Shown here one piece after another: positions 14,551 through 22,110 of a stretch of 38,669 nucleotides of DNA. The position numbers were made by a program, and so were the translations under genes. The stretch comes from Candidatus Bathyarchaeota archaeon (GTDB lineage: Archaea; Thermoproteota; Bathyarchaeia; TCS64): positions 1 through 38,669 of the forward strand of contig JADGNG010000023.1 in NCBI GenBank assembly GCA_017883585.1, given 5' to 3'. Below the pieces are notes generated by a model. That model did no database searches and was not told the DNA's origin. It saw nothing but the letters and a program-made list of their open reading frames with translations. Position 1 is the first letter of the stretch, and the number at the start of each line of letters is the position of its first letter.

Positions 14551-15252
14551 CTACTGCCCCTGGCCTCGAGCAATGCTCCGTTGATAGCCCTCGACTAGGC
14601 GTTTCATCCTCTCGCTCTGTGGCAGATCACTCAGCTTAGCTAGGTTGCCCCTCTTCTGCTCAGCGAGGGCATTCAGCTCCTCTGGGTGTTCCCTCCACAT
14701 TTGCTCCTCGAGGACGCGCTTTACGACGACCTCAGCGAGGAGCTCGTCAGCTATCGGGCAGTCGTCAAACTGCTTACTCCGCCCTATACTTGCCAGTAGG
14801 TCCCCCGCGGGGTAGCCACGGCAGGTTCCGGGGCGAGAGGGATAGGCAGCGCAGAGGTTGCCGTGGAGTAGCGGGCAGGGCTGGGAGACGATGAATGTGC
14901 CGTCCCCCATCGGCGCCGCCCTCATCCTATTTTTCAGCCGCTTGTACTCAACGTGCAAGTAGTCGGCGACGCCTTGGAGCTCTTCCTTCTTGAGCCGTAT
15001 CGAGCCCCTTCCCCTGCAGCAGTTTCCGCAGCGCGTACATAGGACCTGCTGAAGCGCCACAATCATTGCCACCTCCGTCTCTAGGACAACGCCGAGGCTG
15101 CTCACCGCCTTGAGGACGTCCTCTTCCCTGATCGGCGGCATCTTGATCTTCGCTTTGGATAGCCCGAGGACGCGGAAGGCGTGTGGTCCTGAAAAGGGTT
15201 TGAAGTCCTGGCGCGCCAGGAGGCGGTCGAGTGGGGACTTCTCCTCGCCCAT
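14551..15252 (-). CDS. YkgJ-type Cys-cluster protein (Zn/Fe-chelating domain)
   Basis: The 233-aa protein carries the CxxCxxCC cluster LCTRCGNCCRGRGSIRL (C72, C75, C78, C79) and a second Cys group in QPCPLLHGNLCAAYPSRPGTC, followed by RGYP. This pattern defines the UPF0153/YkgJ family, thought to bind zinc or an iron-sulfur cluster; the biological role is unknown. The N-terminal 70 residues are helical and charged, as is the C-terminal third. It has its own start and is divergent from the aromatic operon, sharing the intergenic region with it. No functional link to that operon is visible. Confidence 0.85.
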   Translation of the reverse strand: MGEEKSPLDRLLARQDFKPFSGPHAFRVLGLSKAKIKMPPIREEDVLKAVSSLGVVLETEVAMIVALQQVLCTRCGNCCRGRGSIRLKKEELQGVADYLHVEYKRLKNRMRAAPMGDGTFIVSQPCPLLHGNLCAAYPSRPGTCRGYPAGDLLASIGRSKQFDDCPIADELLAEVVVKRVLEEQMWREHPEELNALAEQKRGNLAKLSDLPQSERMKRLVEGYQRSIARGQGQ

Positions 15253-15323
15253 GGTTGGGAGTACCCTTCAACCGGCTATAAAGAATCCCCCGCCGCCTCC
15301 CCGCCAGCCGCACCTGCCCGAAT

Positions 15324-15335
15324 TGGTTAAATACC
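15324..15335 (+). promoter_or_regulatory. TATA-like promoter element of the aromatic operon
   Basis: TGGTTAAATACC is the best TATA match between the divergent YkgJ gene and DAHP synthase. It predicts a transcript start near 15353-15358, giving a leader of about 190 nt before the DAHP synthase ATG. Most other promoters in the window sit 25-35 nt before their start codon, so this long leader stands out. Confidence 0.5.
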
Positions 15336-15377
15336 GTGATCCGATTCAATTCGCTGGTAAGTTTAGAGGTGCGATCA

Positions 15378-15401
15378 ATGCGCCAATTTATCCTCGCCTA
15401 A
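15378..15401 (+). CDS. Mini-ORF 1 in the aro leader (7 codons)
   Basis: ATG at 15378 begins MRQFILA and stops at TAA. It is preceded by a good SD match (AGAGGTG, 15364-15370) at normal spacing, which is notable for so short a frame. It lies just after the predicted transcript start. A hairpin (GGAGC-CAA-GCTCC, 15405-15417) follows its stop within 4 nt. Whether it is translated is unknown; it could load ribosomes onto the leader. Confidence 0.4.
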   Translation: MRQFILA

Positions 15402-15404
15402 GCA

Positions 15405-15454
15405 GGAGCCAAGCTCCAAACCTAGTTCTCTCCAACGGCCGGGTCGACGCCCGG
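15405..15454 (+). promoter_or_regulatory. Two leader hairpins between the mini-ORFs
   Basis: Hairpin 1 is GGAGC-CAA-GCTCC (15405-15417). Hairpin 2 is CCGGGT-CGAC-GCCCGG (15439-15454; five pairs plus a G-U), ending exactly one base before the ATG of the aromatic leader ORF. They are perfect short stems in an otherwise non-coding stretch and could set access of ribosomes to that ATG. Confidence 0.5.
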
Positions 15455-15523
15455 ATGAATGAAACCCTGAGCTACGCAAAAGCTTTCGGCTTCTTCGGGT
15501 TTTACGCCTCCAGCCTGTGCTGA
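15455..15523 (+). CDS. Putative Phe/Tyr-rich leader peptide of the aro-pheA operon
   Basis: This 22-codon frame runs from ATG to TGA and its core reads [15 protein letters not shown]: four Phe and two Tyr, including adjacent TTC TTC and TTT TAC codons. It ends 23 nt before the DAHP synthase ATG and lies downstream of the likely operon promoter. The operon makes chorismate and then prephenate dehydratase, i.e. phenylalanine. In bacteria such peptides (PheL, TrpL) sense charged tRNA by ribosome stalling. The function here is inference. No clear SD precedes its ATG, which directly follows a hairpin; a chance ORF cannot be excluded. Confidence 0.55.
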   Translation: MNETLSYAKAFGFFGFYASSLC

Positions 15524-15546
15524 AGGGGAGGCTCGGAGGCACAGGC
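15506..15546 (+). promoter_or_regulatory. Alternative pairings over the DAHP synthase ribosome site
   Basis: GCCTGTGC (15513-15520) is perfectly complementary to GCACAGGC (15539-15546), which abuts the DAHP synthase ATG. GCCTCC (15506-15511) can pair with GGAGGC at 15527-15532 or with GGAGGC at 15535-15540, the latter being the ribosome site itself. These pairings exclude one another in part, as in attenuators. A ribosome stalled on the Phe codons would cover 15506-15517. No U-run follows, so control of translation is more likely than an intrinsic transcription stop. Confidence 0.5.
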
Positions 15547-16380
15547 ATGTCGAAACTAGTGATATCTCAGAAGATCAAGCTCGCCGTGAAGAATGGGCAC
15601 GGCTGCGTCAGGATAAGGGTCGGGAACGTGACCATCGGTTGCGACCAGATCGTCGTTATGGCGGGGCCGTGTAGCGTAGAGAGCAGGGAGCAGGTGCTTG
15701 AGACGGCACGCATCGTCAAAGCCGCGGGCGGGCACATCCTCAGGGGCGGCGCTTTCAAGCCGCGAACCCTCCCCTACAGCTTCCAGGGACTCGGGGAGGA
15801 GGGGCTCAAGATACTCGCCGAGGCCAGGGACGAGACAGGTCTCCCGATTGTTACCGAGGTGATGGCGCCCGAGGACGTCGAGCTGGTCGAGTCCTACGCG
15901 GACATACTCCAGATCGGCGCCCGGAACATGCAGAACTTCACCCTCCTCAAGCGGGTGGGGCGTGCCGTCAAGCCGGTGATGCTTAAGAGGGGAATGTCCG
16001 CCACAATCGAGGAGTGGCTCGGCTGCGCCGAGTACATCCTCAACGAGGGCAACCCCAACGTCATACTCTGCGAGCGCGGGATACGCACATACGAGACCAT
16101 CACGAGGAACACCCTCGACGTCTCGGCAGTGCCGGTGATCAAGCAGCTCAGCGACCTGCCTGTGGTCATTGACCCGAGCCATGGCACGGGGATCAGGAGC
16201 CTCGTAGCACCGATGGCGAAGGCGGGTGTCGCCGCGGGGGCAGACGGCCTCATAATCGAGGTCCACCCCCACCCCGAGAAGGCGCTCAGCGACGGCGACC
16301 AGAGCCTCCACCCGCCTGAGTTTGCGGACCTGATGCGTGAGCTGGCCCCTATCGTGGGGGCCGTGGGGAAAAGGCTCTGA
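15547..16380 (+). CDS. aroF: 3-deoxy-7-phosphoheptulonate (DAHP) synthase, type I-beta/KDO8PS-like
   Basis: It condenses phosphoenolpyruvate and erythrose 4-phosphate, the first step of the shikimate pathway. The 277-aa protein has [78 protein letters not shown] and [16 protein letters not shown]. The N-terminal regulatory ferredoxin-like domain of some relatives is missing, so feedback inhibition may be absent and control may rest on expression. The ATG has GGAGG 8-12 nt upstream. A GTG at 15517, overlapping the leader-peptide stop, is a possible alternative start in the same frame. Confidence 0.95.
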   Translation: MSKLVISQKIKLAVKNGHGCVRIRVGNVTIGCDQIVVMAGPCSVESREQVLETARIVKAAGGHILRGGAFKPRTLPYSFQGLGEEGLKILAEARDETGLPIVTEVMAPEDVELVESYADILQIGARNMQNFTLLKRVGRAVKPVMLKRGMSATIEEWLGCAEYILNEGNPNVILCERGIRTYETITRNTLDVSAVPVIKQLSDLPVVIDPSHGTGIRSLVAPMAKAGVAAGADGLIIEVHPHPEKALSDGDQSLHPPEFADLMRELAPIVGAVGKRL

Positions 16381-16381
16381 T

Positions 16382-17482
16382 ATGTGCCTCGAAGCTTACA
16401 AGGCCGCCCAAGTCCACCTTGGGGTGAGGAGTTACCCGGTCCTCGTCGGGGGCGGGCTCCTCATACGGCTCGATGAGGCGATCTCCGAGTACATCCCAGG
16501 CGTAACTGGGTGCATTATTGTCACATCGCAGTCCGTGGACGCCCTCTACGGAGGGCAGGCTATGGCTGCACTTGAGGGGCTGAACCCGGGGAAGTTCATC
16601 GTGCCCGAGGGGGAGGACGCCAAAACCTGGGGTGCGACCGAAAAGTTGCTCGGCGGCATCATAGGACACGGATTAGACCGCAGGGGCGTCGTCGTCGCCC
16701 TCGGTGGGGGCTCAGTCGGCGACTCAGCCGGATTTGCAGCTAGCATCTACATGCGCGGGATACGCGTCGTCCAGGTACCCACCACCCTCCTCGGACAGGT
16801 GGACAGCGGCATCGGAGGCAAGACGGCTGTGAACCACCCCTCAGGGAAGAACCTTATCGGTAGCTTCCACCAACCGAGCCTCGTCGCCTGCGACACCGCG
16901 CTGCTCGCGACGCTCCCCAGGAGGGAGCTGTGCAGCGGCCTCGCCGAGGTGGCGAAGTACGGAGTTGTCTCAGACGCTATCCTCTACAAAGGGCTTGAGG
17001 TAGAGGTAGAAGGCATCCTCTCCGGGGACGCTGAGCGGCTCCGCTGGATAGTGGGGCGCTGCGCCGTCTCGAAGGCCCGCTACATCAAGGCGGACGAAAG
17101 GGACGACGGCGGGGTACGCGCCGCTCTCAACTACGGCCACACCGTTGGCCACGCTGTCGAGACGCTCTCGGGTCACACGATCCGCCACGGTGAGGCGGTC
17201 GCGATCGGGATGGTCGCGGCTTCACGTGTCGCCCACAGTCTCGGGCTGCTCAAACAGGCCGACCTGGTTAGGCAGATCAACCTGCTTCATCGACTTGGGC
17301 TGTCGGTCGATGTCCCCTACAGGCTCGACGAGGTCATTCCACTAATGAAGCGAGACAAGAAGGCCGAGGCCAGCTCGATCCGCCTCGTCCTCCCCACCGG
17401 GATAGGCTCCGAGACGGTCGTCCGGGTGGCCTCGGAGACCGAGCTCCGGGGGGCACTGGGGGGATACGATGACGCGCCCTAG
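16382..17482 (+). CDS. aroB: 3-dehydroquinate synthase
   Basis: It cyclises DAHP to 3-dehydroquinate with NAD and a divalent metal. The 366-aa protein shows VVVALGGGSVGDSAGFAAS (NAD site), VPTTLLGQVDSGIGGKTAVN, the metal ligands in LAEVAKYGVV (E189), NYGHTVGHAVE (H253) and RHGEAVAIGM (H269). This is the classical AroB and not the AroB' that some archaea use with the alternative entry from aspartate semialdehyde, consistent with the DAHP synthase next door. ATG 16382 lies 1 nt after the aroF stop; aroD overlaps its end by 14 nt. Confidence 0.95.
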   Translation: MCLEAYKAAQVHLGVRSYPVLVGGGLLIRLDEAISEYIPGVTGCIIVTSQSVDALYGGQAMAALEGLNPGKFIVPEGEDAKTWGATEKLLGGIIGHGLDRRGVVVALGGGSVGDSAGFAASIYMRGIRVVQVPTTLLGQVDSGIGGKTAVNHPSGKNLIGSFHQPSLVACDTALLATLPRRELCSGLAEVAKYGVVSDAILYKGLEVEVEGILSGDAERLRWIVGRCAVSKARYIKADERDDGGVRAALNYGHTVGHAVETLSGHTIRHGEAVAIGMVAASRVAHSLGLLKQADLVRQINLLHRLGLSVDVPYRLDEVIPLMKRDKKAEASSIRLVLPTGIGSETVVRVASETELRGALGGYDDAP

Positions 17483-18143
17483 GATATGCGTCGCTGTCCC
17501 CGCCACGACCACGGCGGACGCCCTGGAGACAATTCGCCACCTGGAGGAGCCCGACCTAATTGAGCTGAGGCTCGACTATACCCTCGAAGCGTTGAACCTA
17601 CGGGCACTCCGGAAATCAACCGACGTTCCACTGATCGCGACGGCGCGCCTACCCAGCCACGGTGGGAGATGGGTCAGGGGCGAGGACAAGAGGCGGGCCC
17701 TCCTCCGATCAGCCGCCAGCGAGGGATTCGACTACGTCGATGCGGAGATCGATTCATACTCAATCGGCGAACTCGCTACCGAGGTCCATGCGGCTGGGGT
17801 CAAGCTGATCGTCTCACGCCACTACCTCGATCGCGCACCTAGTCTCAATGAGATCATGGAAAAGCACATGGAGGCCAAGGGTGTGGGCGCCGACGTCGTC
17901 AAGGTCGTAGGCTCGGTGTCGTCACCCGCCGATAACCTATCATGCCTCGAGTACCTCGGAAGGGAGCCTGGGAACGTCTGCTTCAACATGGGCCCCCTCG
18001 GCGTGCCATCGCGCGTCCTCTCGCCCCTGATGGGTGGGCGCTGGACCTATGCCTCGGCGAGCGACGAGGGATGGGTTGCGCCGGGGCAGCTCACGATCGA
18101 AGCGTTGAGGGAAGCATATCGCCTCATGGGGTTCTACGATTGA
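17469..18143 (+). CDS. aroD: 3-dehydroquinate dehydratase, type I
   Basis: It forms 3-dehydroshikimate by way of a Schiff base. The 224-aa protein has IELRLDYT near residue 31, the catalytic His in LIVSRHYLD (H118), the Schiff-base Lys in DVVKVVGSVS (K145) and a C-terminal GLPGV-like stretch (MGPLGVPSRVLSPLMGGRWTYAS). The type I class is usual in archaea. It begins inside the end of aroB and its TGA overlaps the TTG start of aroE. Confidence 0.94.
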   Translation: MTRPRICVAVPATTTADALETIRHLEEPDLIELRLDYTLEALNLRALRKSTDVPLIATARLPSHGGRWVRGEDKRRALLRSAASEGFDYVDAEIDSYSIGELATEVHAAGVKLIVSRHYLDRAPSLNEIMEKHMEAKGVGADVVKVVGSVSSPADNLSCLEYLGREPGNVCFNMGPLGVPSRVLSPLMGGRWTYASASDEGWVAPGQLTIEALREAYRLMGFYD

Positions 18144-18979
18144 GGAGACTTTACTTAATCGGTTACCCCGTCGCCCATTCGATTAGTCCCCAGATGCAGG
18201 GTGCGGCAATCGAATCGTTGGGACTCGACTACCGATACGAGGCTATACCAGTTACCCCCGAGGGCCTCGGTAGAGCCGTCGCTGGCCTCAGGGATCCCTC
18301 AGTCGCCGGTTTCAACGTCACCATCCCATACAAGGGTGCCATCCTCCCCCTCCTCGACGAGGTCGACGCCACAGCGAGAGCTGTAGGCGCTGTGAATACT
18401 GTAGTGAATGAGGGCGGGCGCATAAAGGGCTACAACACGGACTCCCCCGCAGCCGTCAGGGCGCTGGGCGAAGCCTACGGTGACCTCGGCGGCTGTAGGG
18501 TTGTAATCTTTGGAGCAGGCGGTGCGGCCCGCGCTGTCGCATTCGGGCTGGTCCCGAAGGCGAGGTGGATAAGGATATTCGCTCGCGACGCCGCGAAGGC
18601 GGAGAACCTCGCGAGTGATATCCGTAGACAGCACGATGTCGACGTGCTCGGTGCAGGGCTCGTGGGGGCACAGTGTAGCGTCGGAGCTGCTGACATCCTC
18701 GTCAACGCGACTCCCGTGGGCATGTCCCCTAACGTGGGCAACAGCCCAGTCGATGCATGTATACTCCACTCCAGCTTACTCGTTTTCGACCTCATTTATA
18801 GCCCCGAGCGGACCCGACTCCTACAAGACGCCGAGGCAGTCGGCGCGAAGACACTCGGCGGGTTAACGATGCTCGTCTACCAGGGGGCGGAGGCTCTGAG
18901 GCTCTGGACGGGCAGGCGGGCGCCGGAGGACGTGATGATGGGCGCCGCGAGGCGCGCTCTCGGGGGTGGTACGCGTTGA
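18140..18979 (+). CDS. aroE: Shikimate dehydrogenase
   Basis: It reduces 3-dehydroshikimate with NADPH. The 279-aa protein begins RRLYLIGYPVAHSISPQMQ and shows FNVTIPYKGAILPLLDE (catalytic Lys), GYNTDSPAAVRAL (catalytic Asp), the dinucleotide loop VIFGAGGAARAVAFGL, VNATPVGMSP, VFDLIYSPERTRLL and GGLTMLVYQGAEAL. The start is TTG within TTGA, shared with the aroD stop; the long frame upstream is aroD in another phase. The next gene begins the same way. Confidence 0.94.
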   Translation: MRRLYLIGYPVAHSISPQMQGAAIESLGLDYRYEAIPVTPEGLGRAVAGLRDPSVAGFNVTIPYKGAILPLLDEVDATARAVGAVNTVVNEGGRIKGYNTDSPAAVRALGEAYGDLGGCRVVIFGAGGAARAVAFGLVPKARWIRIFARDAAKAENLASDIRRQHDVDVLGAGLVGAQCSVGAADILVNATPVGMSPNVGNSPVDACILHSSLLVFDLIYSPERTRLLQDAEAVGAKTLGGLTMLVYQGAEALRLWTGRRAPEDVMMGAARRALGGGTR

Positions 18980-19482
18980 ACGTGGCTCTATTTGGCTTCA
19001 TGGGGGTGGGCAAGACCACCGTCGGCAGGCTCCTCGCCACCCAACTAGAGTACACCTTTGTCGACTCTGACGCCGAGGCGGAGAGGGAGGCGGGGATGAG
19101 GATCTGTGAGGTCTTCGCGAGCCTCGGCGAGCCCGCGTTCCGCACGCTGGAGCACGGGGTTGTGCAGCGCCTCAGCGCGGGGGACGGTCAGGTGATCGCC
19201 CTAGGCGGCGGCGTCGTCCTCGACCCCCTCAACACTGAGCTCCTCCGCCGCTCAAGCCGGATGGTCCTCCTCACGGCGAGCCCAGAGGAGATAAGCCTCC
19301 GCACCTGGTTGGACAAGACCCGCCCACTGCTCGCTGGGGAGGACCGGCTCGGCAGGATCAGGATGCTCCTCGACGAGAGGCGTGAGCGGTACCTGGCGGC
19401 GGCTGACATGGTGGTGGACACTAACGGCGTGCCGCCGATCCGGGTCGCCAAGGCGATCAAAGAGCGACTGGAGGCTATGTAA
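18976..19482 (+). CDS. aroK: Shikimate kinase, bacterial AroK type (P-loop)
   Basis: It phosphorylates shikimate at O3. The 168-aa protein is an NMP-kinase-like P-loop enzyme: Walker A FGFMGVGKTTVG (7-15), shikimate-binding D30 and D32 (FVDSDAE), FASLGEPAFRTLE with R56, IALGGGVVLD (77-79) and the LID Arg in DKTRPLL (R116). Archaea normally use an unrelated GHMP-family shikimate kinase, so this is a bacterial-type enzyme placed in an archaeal operon. The start is TTG overlapping the aroE stop (TTGA); aroA starts in its stop (TAATG). Base composition looks like that of its neighbours, so a transfer would be old. Confidence 0.93.
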   Translation: MNVALFGFMGVGKTTVGRLLATQLEYTFVDSDAEAEREAGMRICEVFASLGEPAFRTLEHGVVQRLSAGDGQVIALGGGVVLDPLNTELLRRSSRMVLLTASPEEISLRTWLDKTRPLLAGEDRLGRIRMLLDERRERYLAAADMVVDTNGVPPIRVAKAIKERLEAM

Positions 19483-20744
19483 TGAATGTCATTGTGAGTC
19501 GCTCCGAGGTCGATGGCACCCTCACCGCGCCATCCTCAAAGAGCATGACCCACCGCGTCCTTGTCCTCTCCGCCCTCGCTAACGGTAAGAGCACTATAGT
19601 GAACCCACTGACCGCAGACGACACGGAGGCGACCGCTTCGATGCTCAACAAGCTGGGTATCGTCCTCATCCGCAGCGAAAAGTGGACCGTTGAGGGTGGC
19701 GAGTTCAAAGCCCCGGCAGTCGATCTCCACTGCGGCGAGTCGGGCACGACACTTCGGTTTATGGCGGCGGTCTGCGCCCTCATCGACGGCGAGTGCCACC
19801 TCACGGGCGGGAAGTCACTCTATGCGCGCCCCATGGGGCCGCTCCTCGACGCCCTCACCCAGATAGGGGTCAAGAGTACGAGCCGATGCGGCCTTCCCCC
19901 TGTAACTATAACGGGTAACGGGAGGATCAGGGGTGGAGAGGCTAGGCTACCCGGCGACATTAGCAGCCAGTTCGTCTCCACACTCCTCGCTGTCGCCCCG
20001 CTCGCCGATGCGCCTGTCGAGATTAGTCTCACGACCCAGCTCGAATCTAGGCCGTATGTCGCCATGACGATGGACGCGATGAGGGCCTTCGGCGTCGAGG
20101 CGCGTGCCACGCCAGACATGAGGCGGCTCACCGCTCCTCTGGGGCCCTACAAGGCTTCCACGGTGGAGGTGGAGGGGGACTGGTCCTCGGCCGCCTACGT
20201 CCTCGCGGCGGGTGCCCTAACCGGCAGTGTGACGCTCAGGGGATTGAACCAAGCAAGCTCACAGGCGGACAGGGCGATCATTGAGATACTTTCCCGGATG
20301 GGCGCCGATGTATCCACAAACGGTGGCACAATCAAGATCTCAAAGTCCCTGCTGAGGGGGATCAGCACCGACCTCAGCGACTGCCCCGACCTCTTCCCCG
20401 TCGTCTCGGCACTCTGCGCCGCGGCGAAGGGGGAGAGCACCCTCACCGGGCTCGGGAGGCTGAGATTTAAGGAGTCGAACAGGGTCGCGGCGATGGCGGA
20501 GGGGCTGACCCGGATGGGGATCAAGATGAAATGCAATTCGGATTTCGCCCGAATCACCGGAGGCACCCCGAAGGGGGCCGAGGTGGACCCCTGGAGGGAC
20601 CACAGGATAGCGATGTCACTGGCCGTCCTTGCTCTCGTAGCGGAGGGGGAGACGAAGATCAGCGACGCTTGGTGCGTCTCGAAGTCCTACCCGGGCTTCT
20701 GGGGCGACTTCGCGGCGATCGGAGGGAGGTTTGAGAAGGCATGA
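19482..20744 (+). CDS. aroA: 3-phosphoshikimate 1-carboxyvinyltransferase (EPSP synthase)
   Basis: It joins phosphoenolpyruvate to shikimate 3-phosphate. The 420-aa protein has the two inside-out domains: SKSMTHRVLVLSALANGKSTI near the start, LHCGESGTTLRFMAAVCAL, LTGGKSLYARPMGPLLDAL, LPGDISSQFVS, the domain junction WSSAAYVLAAG, SDCPDLFPVVSALCAAAKG, RFKESNRVAAMAEGL and DPWRDHRIAMSLAVLAL. Length and motifs are complete. It overlaps aroK by 1 nt and aroC by 4 nt (ATGA). Confidence 0.96.
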   Translation: MNVIVSRSEVDGTLTAPSSKSMTHRVLVLSALANGKSTIVNPLTADDTEATASMLNKLGIVLIRSEKWTVEGGEFKAPAVDLHCGESGTTLRFMAAVCALIDGECHLTGGKSLYARPMGPLLDALTQIGVKSTSRCGLPPVTITGNGRIRGGEARLPGDISSQFVSTLLAVAPLADAPVEISLTTQLESRPYVAMTMDAMRAFGVEARATPDMRRLTAPLGPYKASTVEVEGDWSSAAYVLAAGALTGSVTLRGLNQASSQADRAIIEILSRMGADVSTNGGTIKISKSLLRGISTDLSDCPDLFPVVSALCAAAKGESTLTGLGRLRFKESNRVAAMAEGLTRMGIKMKCNSDFARITGGTPKGAEVDPWRDHRIAMSLAVLALVAEGETKISDAWCVSKSYPGFWGDFAAIGGRFEKA

Positions 20745-21838
20745 GCAACAGCATAGGAACAGCTTTTAGGGTAACGAGCCTCGGCGAGAGCCACGGCAGG
20801 TGCATCGGCGTCGTCATCGACGGCTGCCCTGCGGGGCTCACGATAGATGAGGAGGCGCTCTACCGCATGATGGAGCGGAGGCGCCCAGGCACAAGCGCCG
20901 TCACGACGGGCAGGAGTGAGACCGATAAGGTCGAGATACTGTCCGGGGTCCACGAAAGGCATACTACGGGAGCGCCGATCCTGATGCTCACGTGGAACCG
21001 TGACCACGACTCGTCGAGTTACGACCAGATTAAAAGCAAACCCCGGCCTGGGCACGCCGATTACACCGCCTGGGCACGCTACGGTGGCTTCAATGACCAC
21101 CGAGGCGGTGGTAGGGCGTCAGGCCGCGTCACCGCGGGTTTCGTCATGGCGGGTGCAGTCGCCAAACAATTACTATTAACCATCGGGGTCGAGGTACATG
21201 CCTACACGCGCGCTATCGGGGGCAGAGAGGCACCGGAACCTACACTCGACCAGATCAAAAAGGCGGCGGCAAGCATCGTCGGCTGCCTCGACCCGTCAGC
21301 ATCCGATAAGATGGTTTGGGTCATTGAGAAGGCGAAGACCGAGGGTGACAGCGTCGGAGGCGTCGTGGAGTGCGTTTGCCTCGGCCTCCCAGCCGGGGTC
21401 GGGCAGCCAGTCTTCGAAACAATCGAGGGGGACATATCCAAAGCGCTCTTCGCGGTCCCCGCCGTGAAGGCCGTGGAGTTCGGCGCCGGGATCAGGCTCG
21501 CTTCAATGCGTGGCTCGGAGGCGAACGACCTCTACATCGCCGAGAGCGGTATAATAGGGACAGTGACGAACAACTCGGGCGGTGTCCTCGGCGGTATCAC
21601 GACGGGCACCCCCATAGTCGTCCGCGCAGCCTTCAAGCCAACTCCCAGCATCGCCAAAGCGCAGAGAACTATCGACCTCGCGACACGAAGCGAGGCCGAG
21701 ATCAACGTGGGCGGCAGACACGACCCCTGCATAGTCCCCAGGGCCGTCCCTGTTGTCGAGGCGATGGTCGCCATAACCCTCGCAGACCACGCCCTCAGGA
21801 GGGGACTCATCACGCAGGTACTAGGTGAAAGGCGATGA
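20741..21838 (+). CDS. aroC: Chorismate synthase
   Basis: It removes phosphate from EPSP to give chorismate and needs reduced FMN. The 365-aa protein has FRVTSLGESHGRCIGVVIDGCPAG at the start, RRRPGTSAVTTGRSETDKVEILSGV, RPGHADYTAWARYGGFNDHRGGGRAS (first residues PRPGHAD), NNSGGVLGGITTGTPI and GRHDPCIVPRAVPVVEAMVA. All signature blocks are present. It is joined to aroA and to the chorismate mutase gene by ATGA overlaps. Confidence 0.96.
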   Translation: MSNSIGTAFRVTSLGESHGRCIGVVIDGCPAGLTIDEEALYRMMERRRPGTSAVTTGRSETDKVEILSGVHERHTTGAPILMLTWNRDHDSSSYDQIKSKPRPGHADYTAWARYGGFNDHRGGGRASGRVTAGFVMAGAVAKQLLLTIGVEVHAYTRAIGGREAPEPTLDQIKKAAASIVGCLDPSASDKMVWVIEKAKTEGDSVGGVVECVCLGLPAGVGQPVFETIEGDISKALFAVPAVKAVEFGAGIRLASMRGSEANDLYIAESGIIGTVTNNSGGVLGGITTGTPIVVRAAFKPTPSIAKAQRTIDLATRSEAEINVGGRHDPCIVPRAVPVVEAMVAITLADHALRRGLITQVLGERR

Positions 21839-22110
21839 CATACAAGGAAGAGATAAACGGGCTCAGAAAGGAGATCAACAGGCTAAACGGCGAGATTCTA
21901 GACAGGCTCGCGGAACGCGTCGACGTTGCGAGGGAGATCGCGGGAGTGAAGAAGCGCCACGACAAGCCCATCGTGGATGCAACCCGTGAACGTGCCGTCC
22001 TCGACCAGGCGCGAGTGCAGGCAGCCAAGCGGGGTCTCGACCCCGACGGCGTAGAGAGGATATACCGGGCAATAATCGACCTGTGCGTCGAGGTAGAGGA
22101 GAGCCTATGA
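21835..22110 (+). CDS. aroQ: Chorismate mutase, AroQ type (monofunctional)
   Basis: It rearranges chorismate to prephenate. The 91-aa all-helical protein has the AroQ pattern: LRKEINRLNGEILDRLAERVDVAREIAGVKK with the active-site Arg and Lys residues, and DATRERAVLDQARVQAAKRGLDPDGVERIYRAIID. Being free-standing, it is typical of archaea; bacteria often fuse it to prephenate dehydratase or to DAHP synthase. It overlaps both neighbours by 4 nt, so it should be made in step with pheA. Confidence 0.93.
   Translation: MTYKEEINGLRKEINRLNGEILDRLAERVDVAREIAGVKKRHDKPIVDATRERAVLDQARVQAAKRGLDPDGVERIYRAIIDLCVEVEESL

Noticed and set aside
15110-15523. A 137-codon gene ending in the aromatic leader peptide
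   Set aside because: Its first half is antisense to the YkgJ-like gene and the middle is Pro-rich and unconserved. Only the last 22 codons, after the promoter and hairpins, make sense as a translated unit.
15353-15546. T-box or known amino-acid riboswitch
   Set aside because: I see no T-box sequence or other riboswitch core; the aromatic codon cluster explains the region better.
15506-15549. Intrinsic transcription terminator in the aro leader
   Set aside because: There is no run of T after the stems, and archaeal termination relies on T-runs, so translational control is the better model.
15556-16311. 251-codon minus-strand frame across DAHP synthase
   Set aside because: Fully antisense to a strongly conserved enzyme and without recognisable motifs.
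17942-18979. An aroE protein extended by about 66 residues
   Set aside because: The added part lies over the aroD coding region in another frame and is not conserved; the family start fits the TTG at 18140.
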